The notes under the pieces were generated by a model. The model made no database searches, was not told where the DNA came from, and was given only the letters and a program-made list of their open reading frames with translations. Shown one piece after another: positions 1 to 11,700 of a DNA stretch of 64,000 bases (position 1 is its first letter; the number at the start of each line of letters is the position of its first letter). Position numbers and translations under genes: made by a program. Origin of the DNA: Dromaius novaehollandiae (taxonomy: Eukaryota > Chordata > Aves > Casuariiformes > Dromaiidae); NCBI RefSeq assembly GCF_036370855.1, contig NC_088099.1, positions 30,400,501 through 30,464,500 on the forward strand, in the 5' to 3' direction.

Positions 1-3000
1 TCAAACAATCCTAATCTTCCTAGATCATTCTTCCTGTTTGGAGATCATGTCTCCAATCACTACCTCAAGACAACCCATTTCTTCCCATCCCTTTGCAACA
101 TATGTGTTTGCCTGTATAACATAATAGCTGTTCTTAGGAAACTTTACATGACTTCCCCATAAATCTGCCAGGCATTTAGATCCTGATTTGTTTTGCATGA
201 CTCTTCCCATTGCCTTCAGCAGGGGCAGTATCAGATCGTGTTCATGACAGCATATGTCAAAACTTGCTTACTGTAGGTATTCTGAAAGATATAGAATAGG
301 CAAGATTCTATGCACAAAAAAAAAAAGGCAACACGTACTTTGTAATTCCTTTCAAAACTGAAATAACCAATGGAGACAAGGCAGTAATCTTGGCTCAAAA
401 ATACACTGCTTTGGCGCTTTAAGCTACATTTCAATGTTCTTTTTCTTCTTCCACAGTGTGGGGTATATACTGCAGTTCAGTATAGTTAACAGATACAGTA
501 CCAGTGAGGCTCAGAGCAAGTCACCAACCGACAAGTCAAACTTCCTTGGGGTTCTGGTTAGCAGTTGACTCAGCAGCACATATACAAAGTCTTTAGTTGA
601 CAGGAAACCTGGTTTACAGAAACCACGTATTTTCTAAATCATGAAGTAAATTACTTACTACAATTGCAATCTATTCATGGGGCTTAAAAACTTGTACTAC
701 AGTATTATCTATGGATGAAAATGAAAAACAAAATCATTTAAGAAAAAGCTAACTTGATTTGATTTAGAGAGTTTAAGCTGAGTTAAATACTAGTGGTTTG
801 TGATTTTTTTTCTGCTGAAGATCAGACAACAAAAGTGGAAGTCAGCTTTAACCTTGATCACATAAAAATCAAACTCATCCTTTTAACTGTACAGAGGCCA
901 ATTAAAAAAGTGACATGAAATCCCCAAATACCAAGATTAATGAAAGATTCATTTGAAAGTGACCATGAACAAAAATTGAAGCTAAACAGTTTGCACACAT
1001 CATTTGATGAGCTACATGAATGAACACCTTATTCTAAGATCCTTATGTTTTTAAATGTTTTTATCTGAATCTGTAGTGGAAGGATTTAATTGGGATGGAA
1101 ACCAGCAAATAACTTCAGTGGTCAATGAAGCTGATAGCATCTAAAGAGGACCTTTTCTTAGGTTGAAAGATATTTATAAACACAGCACCAATTAATTTAT
1201 TTTGCTCTCTCTACATAGTTCCTTATTTTAATCTTGTCTTTCACCTGCAGGAATTCATTACATACTGCATGCTGTGAAATAAGTTACTTAAGCTGCATCT
1301 TGGACAGGAAGATTCTCTCATCCCAACCAAAGTGCAAAATCAAAATAGCTGGAAAGACTGTAAATGACTTGGAAAAACAGCTATGACTGCTACTTCACTA
1401 GTCAGGATGCACCACTCAAGAATTCTCTTTTCAACCACTTCTCATTTAACCACATGGGACAGGGCTACTCATCAGGAATTGATTCCAGTCAGTGTTGAGC
1501 CTAGTTCAGGATTAAACTGAAGTAAACATTCATGATTCAAGGTGCTCTGCCATGGCTAAAGTTTTAAGCAGCCAATTGGCCACAGTTTTTACTTGCAGAA
1601 GCAACACGAGGCACAGTGCTAGCTTTTTATGACAAAACAGGCATCACAAGAATTGGTTGTAAGCATATAAAACATCCACAATGTCTCTTCTGCTGCAGTA
1701 GATGATGCTGTAGGTAGTCACCTCATTCCCCAGATTGGGCAATGTGACTGGGATATGATTAGGATGTGCAGGGAAGGCACTGATTTACCATATTCTTGCA
1801 GTAGCTTTTATTAGAGAATGATTCTGTCAGTTCCCCAGCACAGAAACACACCATTTCCCAGAGCCGGGTTTCAGAGACATCAGAGGTAGAAACAAACACC
1901 TACAGTCTCTCTAATGGGAATTTATGCTGAGGAAAAAAACTGGACACACTCTCCCAGGGAGACTCAAAATACATCCAGAATTAGACCAAGGGAAGTCTCC
2001 ATAATAAAGTAGACAAAGCAGTTTTAGTAGAATCTGGGGGTGTCAAAATTATTGGCATATTTGAATAAAATTTAGCACATACACATTTGCACATATATAC
2101 ATACAAGGAAGAAGTGTTGCAGTGATTCCTTTTGACACCTATGAAACAGGAACATCTTGATTTCTTCAGGCTGCATTTGCAAGAAGATGTCGTGCCATTA
2201 TCCCCCTTCTAATGCATATATTCATGGTCAGGACACCATTTTGAAAGATAAGAGAACTGTGCCAGACTGGAGTAGGGACTCAAAGGGGCTTCTAACTACT
2301 GAACTATTGGCTGTTCTGTAATGAATCTTTTCCAGTCTTTCCAGCTGAGGCTGTTGTACTTCATATATGTGCTCAGACATTTGCTGAAACAATGACTTCC
2401 ATCTCACCCCCAAACAGGAGAGTGCTCTCACAAGCAACCTGTAGACTTATCCACCTTTTCTCTTTCTGTCCTGATGAAGATAGAAGCAGTGGTGGTGACA
2501 TCTCTAGGGGAAGATGCGCTCTGTGTATAATCCTTTTGCACTGGCACCCAACTCCTTACTCCTAGTCAAAACAGGAGTCAAAATAGGCATCAAAATCAAT
2601 GACAATTAGGGCTACAGTTCAGAAGACTACCTGAGACTGGCTGTAGTACACTCACTTTTATATTTAAGGCTCCTCTTCTATTACCTTTTCTTAAAATTCA
2701 CTGCAGTAAGCTTTCAGCTAGCCACTCTCCACTCTTCATTGCTATTCTACCTTCTGAAGTACTGCAAGAATGAAGAAACTTTTCGGAATTTAGGTCAGAA
2801 TAGCATTCTACTACAAATTGTATTATATTACAGTAGAAGGCTTGCTTTCTCCACCTAGTGGCTAAAATACAAAGGAAATATCCCATGCTGTGAAAGTTCC
2901 TCCCCTCAAAAAGCAAAATCGAAATAAAGAAAAGCCCTTATCTCCCAGCATTTTGTGGGGCTTCATTTTATCTCTACTGACAAAGCTTCTTCTGCCCTCT

Positions 3001-3790
3001 CCCTGCCCCAACGCTCAATAAACGGAGTTTTGTCTTCTAAGGCAAATTGAGGGCAAAATCCATGTCCCTCTATGAAAGCTGTTGGTCTAAGATCCCTAGA
3101 GATTCGAGTCATCTGTTTGCTCACAGAAGAGGCACAGTGTGGGCAAATCAGCCCACTGTTAAGACACTTAGATTCTCCCATATGCATGTTCCTCAACATG
3201 TGAGGAAGATGAGAGGAAGAAATGCAAAGGTGCTGTTTCTCTTCCATTTGTGCTCTTAAGCTCACTGCGGGTAAGGCTTGCTGACTGGTATAAATTAGAG
3301 CCGCCTGAAGCTCATGACCAGGTTGGCAACAGCTCTCACAGCCCAGAAGAGCAGGCTTGAGGTTGTGAAGTCATAAGAAATATCCAGCCATGTCCCTTCT
3401 CAGTTATGCCCTTTAGATCTACAGCAAAGGCAGCATACTCTAGAGCTGCACTCAGCGCATACCTCCAACAGGACTGCCTTCCACTGGGATGAGCCTTCTG
3501 CTTATGTCGGCTTCGCGAGGACATCGTACACTTGGTCTGGTCCCCAGGATTCAAATGGATTGTTTCATGACTGTAGTTGAAGTTTACCGTGCATGCAATT
3601 ATTTTCCAAGGCTAAATCAAAGTGACATAAGGAAGCAAGAATGCCAGTGCCAGTTACAGGTCCCTATCTAGAACATAAAGCAATGCAGAAAAGACAGTAC
3701 CTTGCAAAGTTGTTCTCACTGGCCTGTCTTTCCTTCCTCTCCTGCAAGTAGCAATAAATTATCAACACCACCTACTGGAGTCAGCTTACC
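1..3790. other. Noncoding sequence, 3' flank of RBMS3
   Basis: I see no exon, RNA gene or recognisable transposon here. Open frames are under about 100 codons, lie on both strands and look like no known protein. Base composition is typical of an AT-rich avian intergenic region, with short A runs only (for example near 318-329). Confidence 0.6.
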
Positions 3791-3843
3791 AAAAAATAAA
3801 ACATTAAAAAAAATAAAAAAATTTAAAAAAATAATTAAAAAAA
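3791..3843. repeat. A-rich low-complexity tract
   Basis: About 53 bases made almost only of A runs broken by single T residues or TT pairs. It could be a decayed poly(A)/(AAAAAT)n tract. No retroposon body is recognisable directly 5' of it. Confidence 0.8.
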
Positions 3844-4971
3844 GCCCTCAAAAATCACAAACAAAAAACCCTCTGTCAGGTAAAGATATAGACAGAATAC
3901 AAACCCATTCATTTAGTCACTGTAATTGCACAGCGTGCACGTCATTTTCTCCAACTAACAAAAGGAAACAGTCCTTCTTCTGATTACTTCAGGTAGGATC
4001 TCACTTAAATTTAGGCACCTCAAGCTGGACCAAATGCAGGGTAGTCTCCCAAAACTCTCTTCATAATCAAAAGAGATAAATGGGTAGCTCCAGAGGGTGA
4101 GTCATTTTGCCTTTCTGAGAGCTTGCTTTAGGATGAGCTTCATTGCCTTCTGCAAGGTCTGTCTCTCTAGAAGAGGCCTAGGATGGCTAGCTCAGAATTA
4201 GACCAGTTCTAATTCAAGATGATAAATTAGGGCAGATGGACACTACACAATGATACTAGGACTGAAATTTTTAAATGCTAACTATATGCCTCACTTTTTA
4301 TTCTAAAGAGCCACTAGCTTCTCTCACAGTGAGGAAGGCAAGTGTTTTATTTTCAAGCTCAGAAGTCCAGTCAGAGTATTTTACCACTGGGGGAGGGGGG
4401 AGTGGGTACAAGGGAGAGAATGGGAAAATTTTCTATTCATTTCCCATTTGCAATCAGCAACAAGTTTCACAAAACTGAGGCAAGCAAGAGACTGATCAAA
4501 TGCTGTGAGGTTTTTCTACTTATTAATGTTCCAGTCCAATGACCTCTGTAGTAACTTAACCAGTCATTCTAGTCTGGTTCAGCAGCCATCCACTATTTAT
4601 TGACAGAAGCAGAATCAGATGGAGATTCACAGACCTCTCCCCTTCTGTGTAATAAGGGGCATGCTCTGGAAGAATCAATGGTAATGAGAGATACAATAGG
4701 CATAACTTCCTTGGCTCCTAATCATCCCCAATCAATCCAGTCCTATCTAAATGTGTATGTTTGTGCTTTTTCTCAAGTCCCAGAAGATTCAACACACTTA
4801 CGTTTTACAAAGAAGAGAACCAGAGGAGAGCCTCAAATACATTCTCCAAGCAGAAACAACTTTGCAAAACAGCTGCAACTATGAAGAGCATTTTTTTAGT
4901 TGTAGAGAATGTATAAGATTGGTTTGACTTAAATGGAATTTATGTTTACCCCTATAATTAAGCATAAGGTT
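3844..4971. other. Noncoding spacer left of the CR1 element
   Basis: No gene or repeat recognised. A short G-rich stretch lies at 4389-4401. Small open frames on the plus strand overlap each other and have no family resemblance. Confidence 0.55.
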
Positions 4972-4990
4972 AATCACAGCATCACAGAAT
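4972..4990 (-). repeat. CR1 3'-terminal 8-bp tandem repeat
   Basis: On the minus strand the element ends with two 8-bp units, ATTCTGTG and ATGCTGTG, followed by a partial ATT. This short tail repeat, instead of poly(A), is the hallmark of CR1 3' ends and fixes the orientation and left border of the insertion. Confidence 0.88.
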
Positions 4991-5054
4991 GGCTGAGGTC
5001 GGAAGGGACCTCTGGAGATCATCTAGGCCAACCCCCCTGCTCAAGCAGGGTTAC

Positions 5055-7905
5055 CTAGAGCACGTTGCCCAGGACCATGTCTAGATGGCTTTTGTATATC
5101 TCCAAGGGTGGAGACTCCACAACCTCTCTGGGCAACCTGTTCGAGTGCTCTGTCACCCTCACAGTAAAGAAGTTTTTCCTTGTATTCAGATGGAATTTCC
5201 TATGTTTCAGTTTGTGCCCCTTGCCTCTTGTCCTGTTGTTGGGCACCACTGAAAATTGTCTGGCCCCATTCTCTTGACACCCTCCCTTTAGATATTTGTA
5301 TACATTGATAAGCTCCCCTCTCAGTCTTCTCTCCTCCAGGCTAAACAGGCCCAGCGCTCTCAGCCTTTCCTCATAGGAGAGATGCTCCAGTCCCCTAATC
5401 ATCTTAATAGCCCTGTGCTGGACTCTCTCCAGTAGCTCCATGTCTCTCTTCCACTGGGGAGCCCAGAACTGGACACAGTACTCCAGATGTGGCCTCAGCA
5501 GGGCTGAGTAGAGAGGGAGGATCACCTCCCTCGACCTGCTGGCAACACTCTTCCTAATGCAACCATTGGCCTTCTTGGCCACAAGGGCACATTGCTGGCT
5601 CATGGTTGACTTGCTGTCCACCAAGATTCCCAGGTCCTTCTCTGCAGAGCTGCTTTCCAGCAGGTCAACCCCCAACCTGTATTAGTGCATGGGGTTATTC
5701 CTCCCAAGGTGCAGGACCCTGCACTTGCCTTTGTTGAACTTCACGAGGTTCCTCTCCCCCCTACTCTCCAGCCTATCCAGGTCTCTGAATGGCAGCACAG
5801 CCTTCTGGTGTATCAGCCACTTCTCCCAGTTTTGTATCATCAGCAAACTTGCTGAGGGTGCACTCTGTCCCTCCATCCAGGTCACTGATGAGTAAATTGG
5901 ACAAGACTGGAGCCAGTACTGACCCCTGAGGGGCAGCGCTAGCTACAGACCTCCAACTAGACTGTGCCACTGACCACAATCCTCTGAACTCTGCCTTTCA
6001 GCCAGTTCTCAATTCACCTCACTGTCCACTCATCCAACCCACACTTCCTGAGCTTACCTATGAGGATGTTATGGGAGACAGTGTCTAAAGCCTTCCTGAA
6101 GTCAAGGTATACAACATCCACTGCTCTCCCCTCATCCACCCAGCCAGTCATTCCATCATAGAAGGCTATCAGTTTGGTTAAGCATGATTTTCACTTGGTG
6201 AATCCATGCAGACTACTTCTCATCACCTTCTTTTCCTCCACATGCTTAGAGATGACATCCAGGATGAGCTGTTCCATCACCTTTCCATGGATGGAGGTGA
6301 GGCTGACTGGCCTGTACTTTCCTGGGTCCTCCTTCTTGCCCTTTTTGAAGACTGGAGTGACATTGGTTTTCTTCCAGTCCTCAGGCACCTCTCCTGTTCT
6401 CCATGTCCTTTCAAAGATTATGGAGAGTGGTCTAGCAATAACATCCGCCAGCTCCCTCAGCACTCGTGGGTACATCCCATCAGGGCCCATGGATTTGTGA
6501 GGGTCAAGTTTGCCTAAATGATCTCTAACCCAATCCTCCTCAACCAAGCAAAAGTCTTCCTTTCTCCAGACTTCCTCTCTTGTCTCCAGGGTCTGGGATT
6601 CCTCAGGGCTGGCCTTAGCAGTAAAGATTGAAGCAAAGAAGGCATTCAGTAACTCTGCCTTCTCTTTATCCTTCATCACCAGGGCACCCAACCCATTCAG
6701 CAGCGGGCCCACACTTTCCCTAGTCTTCCTTTTGCTACTGATGCATTTGAAGAAGCCCTTCTTGTTGTCCTTGACATCCCTCACCAGGTTTAATTCCAAA
6801 TGGGCTGTAGCCTTCCTTGTCGCATCCCTGCATACTCTGACAACATTCCTATATTCCTCCCAAGTGGCCTATCCCTTTTTCCACATTCTGTATACTTCCT
6901 TCTTCTGTTTGAGTTTTGCCAGGAGCTCCTTGCTCATCCGTGCAGGTCTCCTGACCCCTTTGCTTGACTTCTTACTCCTAGAGATGCATCTTGAGCTTGG
7001 AGGAAGTGATGCTTTAATATTAACCAGCTCTCTTGGACTCCCCTTCCTTCTAGGGATTCCCCCAAGTAGGTCCCTGAAGAGACTAAAGTTTGGTCTCCTG
7101 AAGTCCAGGGCTATGACGCTGCTTACTGCCCTGCTTCCTCCTCACAGGATCCTGAACTGATCCATCTCATGGTCACTGCAGCCAAGGCTGCCCCCAACCT
7201 TCACATCTCCAATCAGTGCTTCTTTGTTTGTTAGTATAAGGTCCAGCAGCACACATCTCCTGGTTGGCTCCTTCACCATCTATGTCAAAAAGTTATCATC
7301 AATGCTCTGCAGGAACCTCCTGGACTGTTTGTGCCTAGCTGTATTGTCTTTCCAGCACATATCAGGGTGGCTGAAGTCCCCCATGAGAACCAGGGCCTGT
7401 GATTGTGAGGTACTTCCAGCTGTCTGTAGAAAGCCTCATCTGCTTCCTCTTCCTGATCAGGTGGCCTGTAGCAAACGCTCTTAACAGTGTCACCCATGTT
7501 AGCCTGCCCTTTAATCCTTACCCATAAGCTCTCGATTCACTCTTTGTCTGCCCCAGCAGAGCTCAATACATTCCAATTGCTCTCCCACATAAAGAGCAAC
7601 TCCACCACCTTGTCTTCCTGGCCTGTATTTTGCACAAAGCCATCCATGACAGCATTCAAGTCATGCGAGCTATCCCACCATGTCTCTGCAATTGCAATGA
7701 CATCATGGCACTGCAACTGCACAGAGATCTCACATTCTTCCTGTTTATTCTCCATGCTGTGTGCATTAGGGTACAGGCATTTCGGGAAGGTAATCCAGCA
7801 CACAGGTTTCTCAGGAGGGGTGCAAGAGGATCCTCCATAGTCATGTCCTGTACGCACCTCCCCAGCTGCATGCACCCGCTGAAGGCATCCCAACTTGAGC
7901 CACAT
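5055..7905 (-). pseudogene. CR1 ORF2 remnant: endonuclease and reverse transcriptase
   Basis: Broken ORF2 of the CR1 element, read right to left. The N-terminal endonuclease domain (about 7285-7905) shows NAHSMENKQEE, AETWWDSSHDLN and CYRPPDQEEEADEAFYRQL, which fit the APE-type endonuclease of CR1. The reverse transcriptase follows. Its fingers region at 6191-6799 has MGPDGMYPRVLREL, FKKGKKEDPGKYRPVSLT and HGKVMEQLILD. The palm has [18 protein letters not shown] and then the catalytic FADDTKLG box at 5773-5979. The C-terminal part at 5055-5675 is one uninterrupted 206-codon frame with [14 protein letters not shown] and ending in LDMVLGNVL. Reading-frame changes near 5680, 5780, 5980-6190, 6800-7285 and 7500 show that the protein cannot be made whole. 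In a live element this enzyme nicks DNA and primes reverse transcription of the CR1 RNA at the target. Confidence 0.93.
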
Positions 7906-7948
7906 TTTGCTGACTACCCCCTATAACTCTCCCCTTCCCCCATTTTTC

Positions 7949-8730
7949 CTAGTTTAAAGTCCTCCTTACTAGGCTGGCCAACCTGTTGGCAAAGACACAC
8001 ATGCCCTGCTTAGTGAGGTGGAGCACATCTCTCCTCATCAGTTGTCGATCTTCAAACAGGGTCCCACGGTCGTAGAAACTAAAACCCTGTTGCCAATGCA
8101 AGCAGCACAGCCAGTTGTTAACTTGGAAAAATCCATCTATTCGTCCTCTCACCCTTCCCTCTCACTGGCAGGACTAAAGAGGAAATGATCTGGGCTCCCA
8201 GACCCTTGACCACCACCCCCAGAGCTCTGAAATCCTGTTTGATGGTTTCCAATTTGCCCTTGGTATCACCAGTGCCCACGTGGAAGTGCACGGACAAGCC
8301 TTGGCAGTCTTTCCGTGACCTCTTGTATTCGAGCTGCTGGCAGGCAACAAACCTCTCTAGACAAGAGCTCAGGTCTACAGATAGGTGCCTCTGTTCCCTG
8401 CAGCAGTAAGTCACCCACAACAGTCACTCGCCGCTTCTTCTGGGTGTTCCTGCAAGGCATAGGTTCTGTTTGCATACGGCCCAGTTGCTTCCCTTGAAGC
8501 CATGCCCAGCTCCTCCTCAGCCTGGAGGGCACTAAACCTGTTCCTCAATTGCAAGTTGTCAAAGGGAGTAAGAGCCTTTCTCCTCCTATGAGAAGTGACC
8601 AGTTTCCAGCCTTCTTCTACAGTGTTATGAAGTACCGTTTCACATAGCACAGAGCCCTCGGGCAACTCCATTGGTGTGGGGGGTTGGGACTCCTGGAGCT
8701 GTATGGTCTCTGAGAATACCCTGTCTCTTG
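7949..8730 (-). pseudogene. CR1 ORF1 remnant: esterase-like domain
   Basis: Remains of the first CR1 protein, upstream of ORF2 on the minus strand. Recognisable blocks, in order, are an N-terminal part (8411-8730) with SETIQLQESQPPTP, MELPEGSVLCETV and NRFSALQAEEEL, then VVGDLLLQGTEAPICRP and SREVCCLPAARIQEVTERL (8266-8440). The blocks HVGTGDTKG and KQDFRALGVVVKGLGAQII follow (8118-8300), and finally NNWLCCLHWQQGF (7949-8152). The GDLLL and HVGTGDT blocks correspond to the GDS and GxND motifs of the SGNH-type esterase described in CR1-family ORF1 proteins. Here the first is GDL rather than GDS, so the usual nucleophile serine is lost, and the second reads GTGD instead of GTND. At least two frameshifts separate the blocks. 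The role of the esterase in retrotransposition is not settled. Confidence 0.85.
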
Positions 8731-8738
8731 CTCATCAT

Positions 8739-11700
8739 GTCTATCAGTATATAGTATGGCAGTGTATAATACAGTAATGCATATTAATAATATGCCTTCT
8801 GCACTCTGAGACATTGTGGCTTAGAAAACAAGTCATTTAATCTACTCCTAATGTCTTCAAAAAGCCCAGGATTTCTGCCTCTACATCTTCCATTTTCCAT
8901 CTGTGAACAAGCTTAATACTTAGAACTGGCAATGGCGTGACACTTTGTTCACGACCTTTATTCAGGCTTTCAATATTTGTTTTTATGCCAAACAGGTGAG
9001 AAACAACACATTCTGCATGTTTCCACAAAACCAGTACAGCATAACAAGCCCTTCTTCAGCCCAAACAGGTCAAGTTATCACTTCAGGTCTTACCCAGCAC
9101 ATACCCACTGGGCAATGCACTACTAAGCCATAGATTCCAGAACTAGAAGCAAGTGACACAGCAAAGTACAATGCAAATGCACCAGCTTGCAGGTATTTCA
9201 CGCAGAGACAGAAGAAGTAATCTGTGTTAGTGCAGTACTACACTCAGTTTAATCCACCTTTTTTTACACTCAGATTAATTTCTTTTTTTTAAAAAAAAAA
9301 TAAAGCTAATAAAAAAGTACTGCTGCAATGCAGCAATACCATTTTCCACACACTTGGAACAGGGTATAGATAAACACCCCATATACAGAAGTGACCACAT
9401 TACTTTACCTCAGAATCCTTGCTATAAAAAAGCCAAGAATCTGTATCGAAGTAGTATATTAAAAATTAAATCCAAAGCTCCCGAGCATTGCTTTAACAAC
9501 AGTACTTTTCTATGGCATAGGTAAGATTACAGCAACCTGCTAAACACGATAAAGTTGCTAGTCACACTGCCTTTCCTTCTAAAATCTAGCTTAACATCTA
9601 CTTTTCAATGAAGGATAATATCAACCCAGTGACGTACAATAGTGGACGTTGCTGGGTTTAAGCTCCTTTTCTATGCTATCAAAACCCACAGTGAAAATTT
9701 TGAAGCAGCTCTTTTGTTAAATCCCTTACTAGCAATCTCCAATTTAAGTTCCCTCTATCTGACCAAAGGGACAGAAACATGGATCAATAGTACGGGGAGA
9801 TACAGCAGGATGACTCTCTCAAGAAATTCATAGCACTGCAGGAAGAATTTTCACTTACATTTCGAGCATGATCTAGGAATTCCTGTGCACTAGATTTGCT
9901 TTGTGAATTGTCTTAACAGCATCATCTCAGCACAAAATGGATTCTTTTGCCTATCACTTGGAACACTTCTGCTTTGCGCCAAGTCTACTTTACTAGATCC
10001 TGGGCCACTTCTGTCCCCAACAAGCACTCTGAATAATGCCAGGAGGGGCATTCACACTTTCATCTGAGAAATCACCCAAATCTTTGTAATCTAATACAGG
10101 TTGACTGAAGTCTTACAGGCAGGCTGCAAGAACAGAGCCATATGCATTTCCCACTCAGAGACACAGGTTATTTTTAGACAATATTGGCTCTCTAGCCAAG
10201 CGAGATTTACTGCTATCCTAAAGGTGGGATGAAAGGGCAATGCAACTCCTCACCAATTCAGTAAAAATGAATGTTAGTGCTGCAAACATCTGAGAGATTT
10301 TTTTGCCTCCCCCCTTTTTTTTGGGGGGGGGGGGGAGGGGAAGAGATATTATTCTGAGTTGCTTAAAGGAGGCATTTTTGTTTCCTTTTGCAAGGATTGT
10401 GCTTAATATCCTACATAGCTACCCAAGTTACAGATGTGTGTATGCTGCAGCCAGCAGTCAAAGGTGATCATGCATTCATGCGCTGCATTTCCACCTAGAA
10501 AGACAGTATGCTGATTGTATAAATGACAGCTATTCGCGTTGCATAGTCTTCGAAATTGGCAAAGGTTAAGACTTTTTTTTCGTGCTTAGGGGACTAAAAT
10601 AATGAAGTTGTTGGCAACGTCTTTTTAAAAGGTAATTGCAGGTAAAGATACATGCAGAAATGAGAAATTTCTGGCTATAATTAGTGAATTACCTATTACT
10701 TTTTTTTTTTTCTTGACAAAAGACTCTCCAGCACAGGCTGTCATCCCCAGGCTCTGCTCCTTCCTACACTGTCTCAAGCTACTTCACTCTGCTGAAGCAA
10801 TTTCACATTGAAGTGATTTGGGCTTTCACAGGCTGATTCCCACACACACCCCTTGTATTTTCTGCAGCAGTGCAATTTCATATGTACAATGTTTTACTTT
10901 GATTATCAGCTCAGGCAGACAATTAAAACACAGTGCCACATTAAGTTTATACTCCGCCACCTATTAGGAGGAAATCCAGAAGATGTAAGATTCACTTCAA
11001 GTCAGAACTGCTGCAAATGAGGAAGAACTTGTGACAGCAGGACCTTAAGACAGAAAGGAATCAGGAGTTCATCCAAACCCATTTTTATCTCCGAAATATG
11101 TATTTTAACTTTCTGAACATCCATGAGATTCAGATCTGTACCTAAGACTGAAGCCACACTTGGATTAAACTATGAGCTTTTAAATCCATTTTGGGTCAAC
11201 TCACTATTCATATGCTTAAAGCTAGAGACGTTCTTAAGCACATTGATGTATTAGGCCTTAATGCAGTCTAGACGGACCATCTCTACCACATCATCCCTTT
11301 TTTTGTGGCAACTGGGGTAGTTTGAACTATAACTTTTTACTGATAGGAACTGTTTATCCTTCAGTTCCTGTTTAATATGACACCAGCTGAGATTTCCAGA
11401 TACATCTCAAGAGACAGATTGATAGCTGAAAGAGACTGAAACTTGTAGTTACACAGCCTGCCCTACCTGCCCAGCTTTCAAATACAAACTGCTCCTAAGA
11501 GTAGCTTGGAGTCATAATTGACCATGACCTGATGGAACAATATATCTGTTCGAAAAACATGCTTCCCACACAGGTAGGCCAGCTCTAGTTGACTGGCACC
11601 GTCAACAATGCCATGGCACGCTTTGTGAATGATAAACACACATTTTTCACACTTCAGCCTGGTGTGCAGGTGCTTTCTCAGCCTGCTTCCAGTGTTCACA

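Larger units (their letters stand above)
4972..8738 (-). mobile_element. CR1 non-LTR retrotransposon, nearly full length, degenerate
   Basis: A roughly 3.7-kb CR1 (chicken repeat 1) LINE in antisense orientation. Its 3' end is on the left, where the minus strand ends in the 8-bp tail repeat typical of CR1 (units ATTCTGTG and ATGCTGTG at 4975-4990). The body carries recognisable remains of both CR1 proteins: an ORF1 with an esterase-like domain (about 7949-8730) and an ORF2 with endonuclease and reverse transcriptase (about 5055-7905). Most CR1 copies are truncated at the 5' end, so a copy reaching into ORF1 is uncommon. Several frameshifts and stops break both frames, so it is dead. The right boundary is placed just beyond the last in-frame ORF1 residues, before two adjacent stop codons near 8735-8740, and is approximate. 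No target-site duplication is obvious, as usual for CR1. Confidence 0.95.

Noticed and set aside
5689..7160. Plus-strand open frames within the CR1 element (for example 6732-7160).
   Set aside because: They are shadows of the antisense ORF2 and carry no domain of their own.
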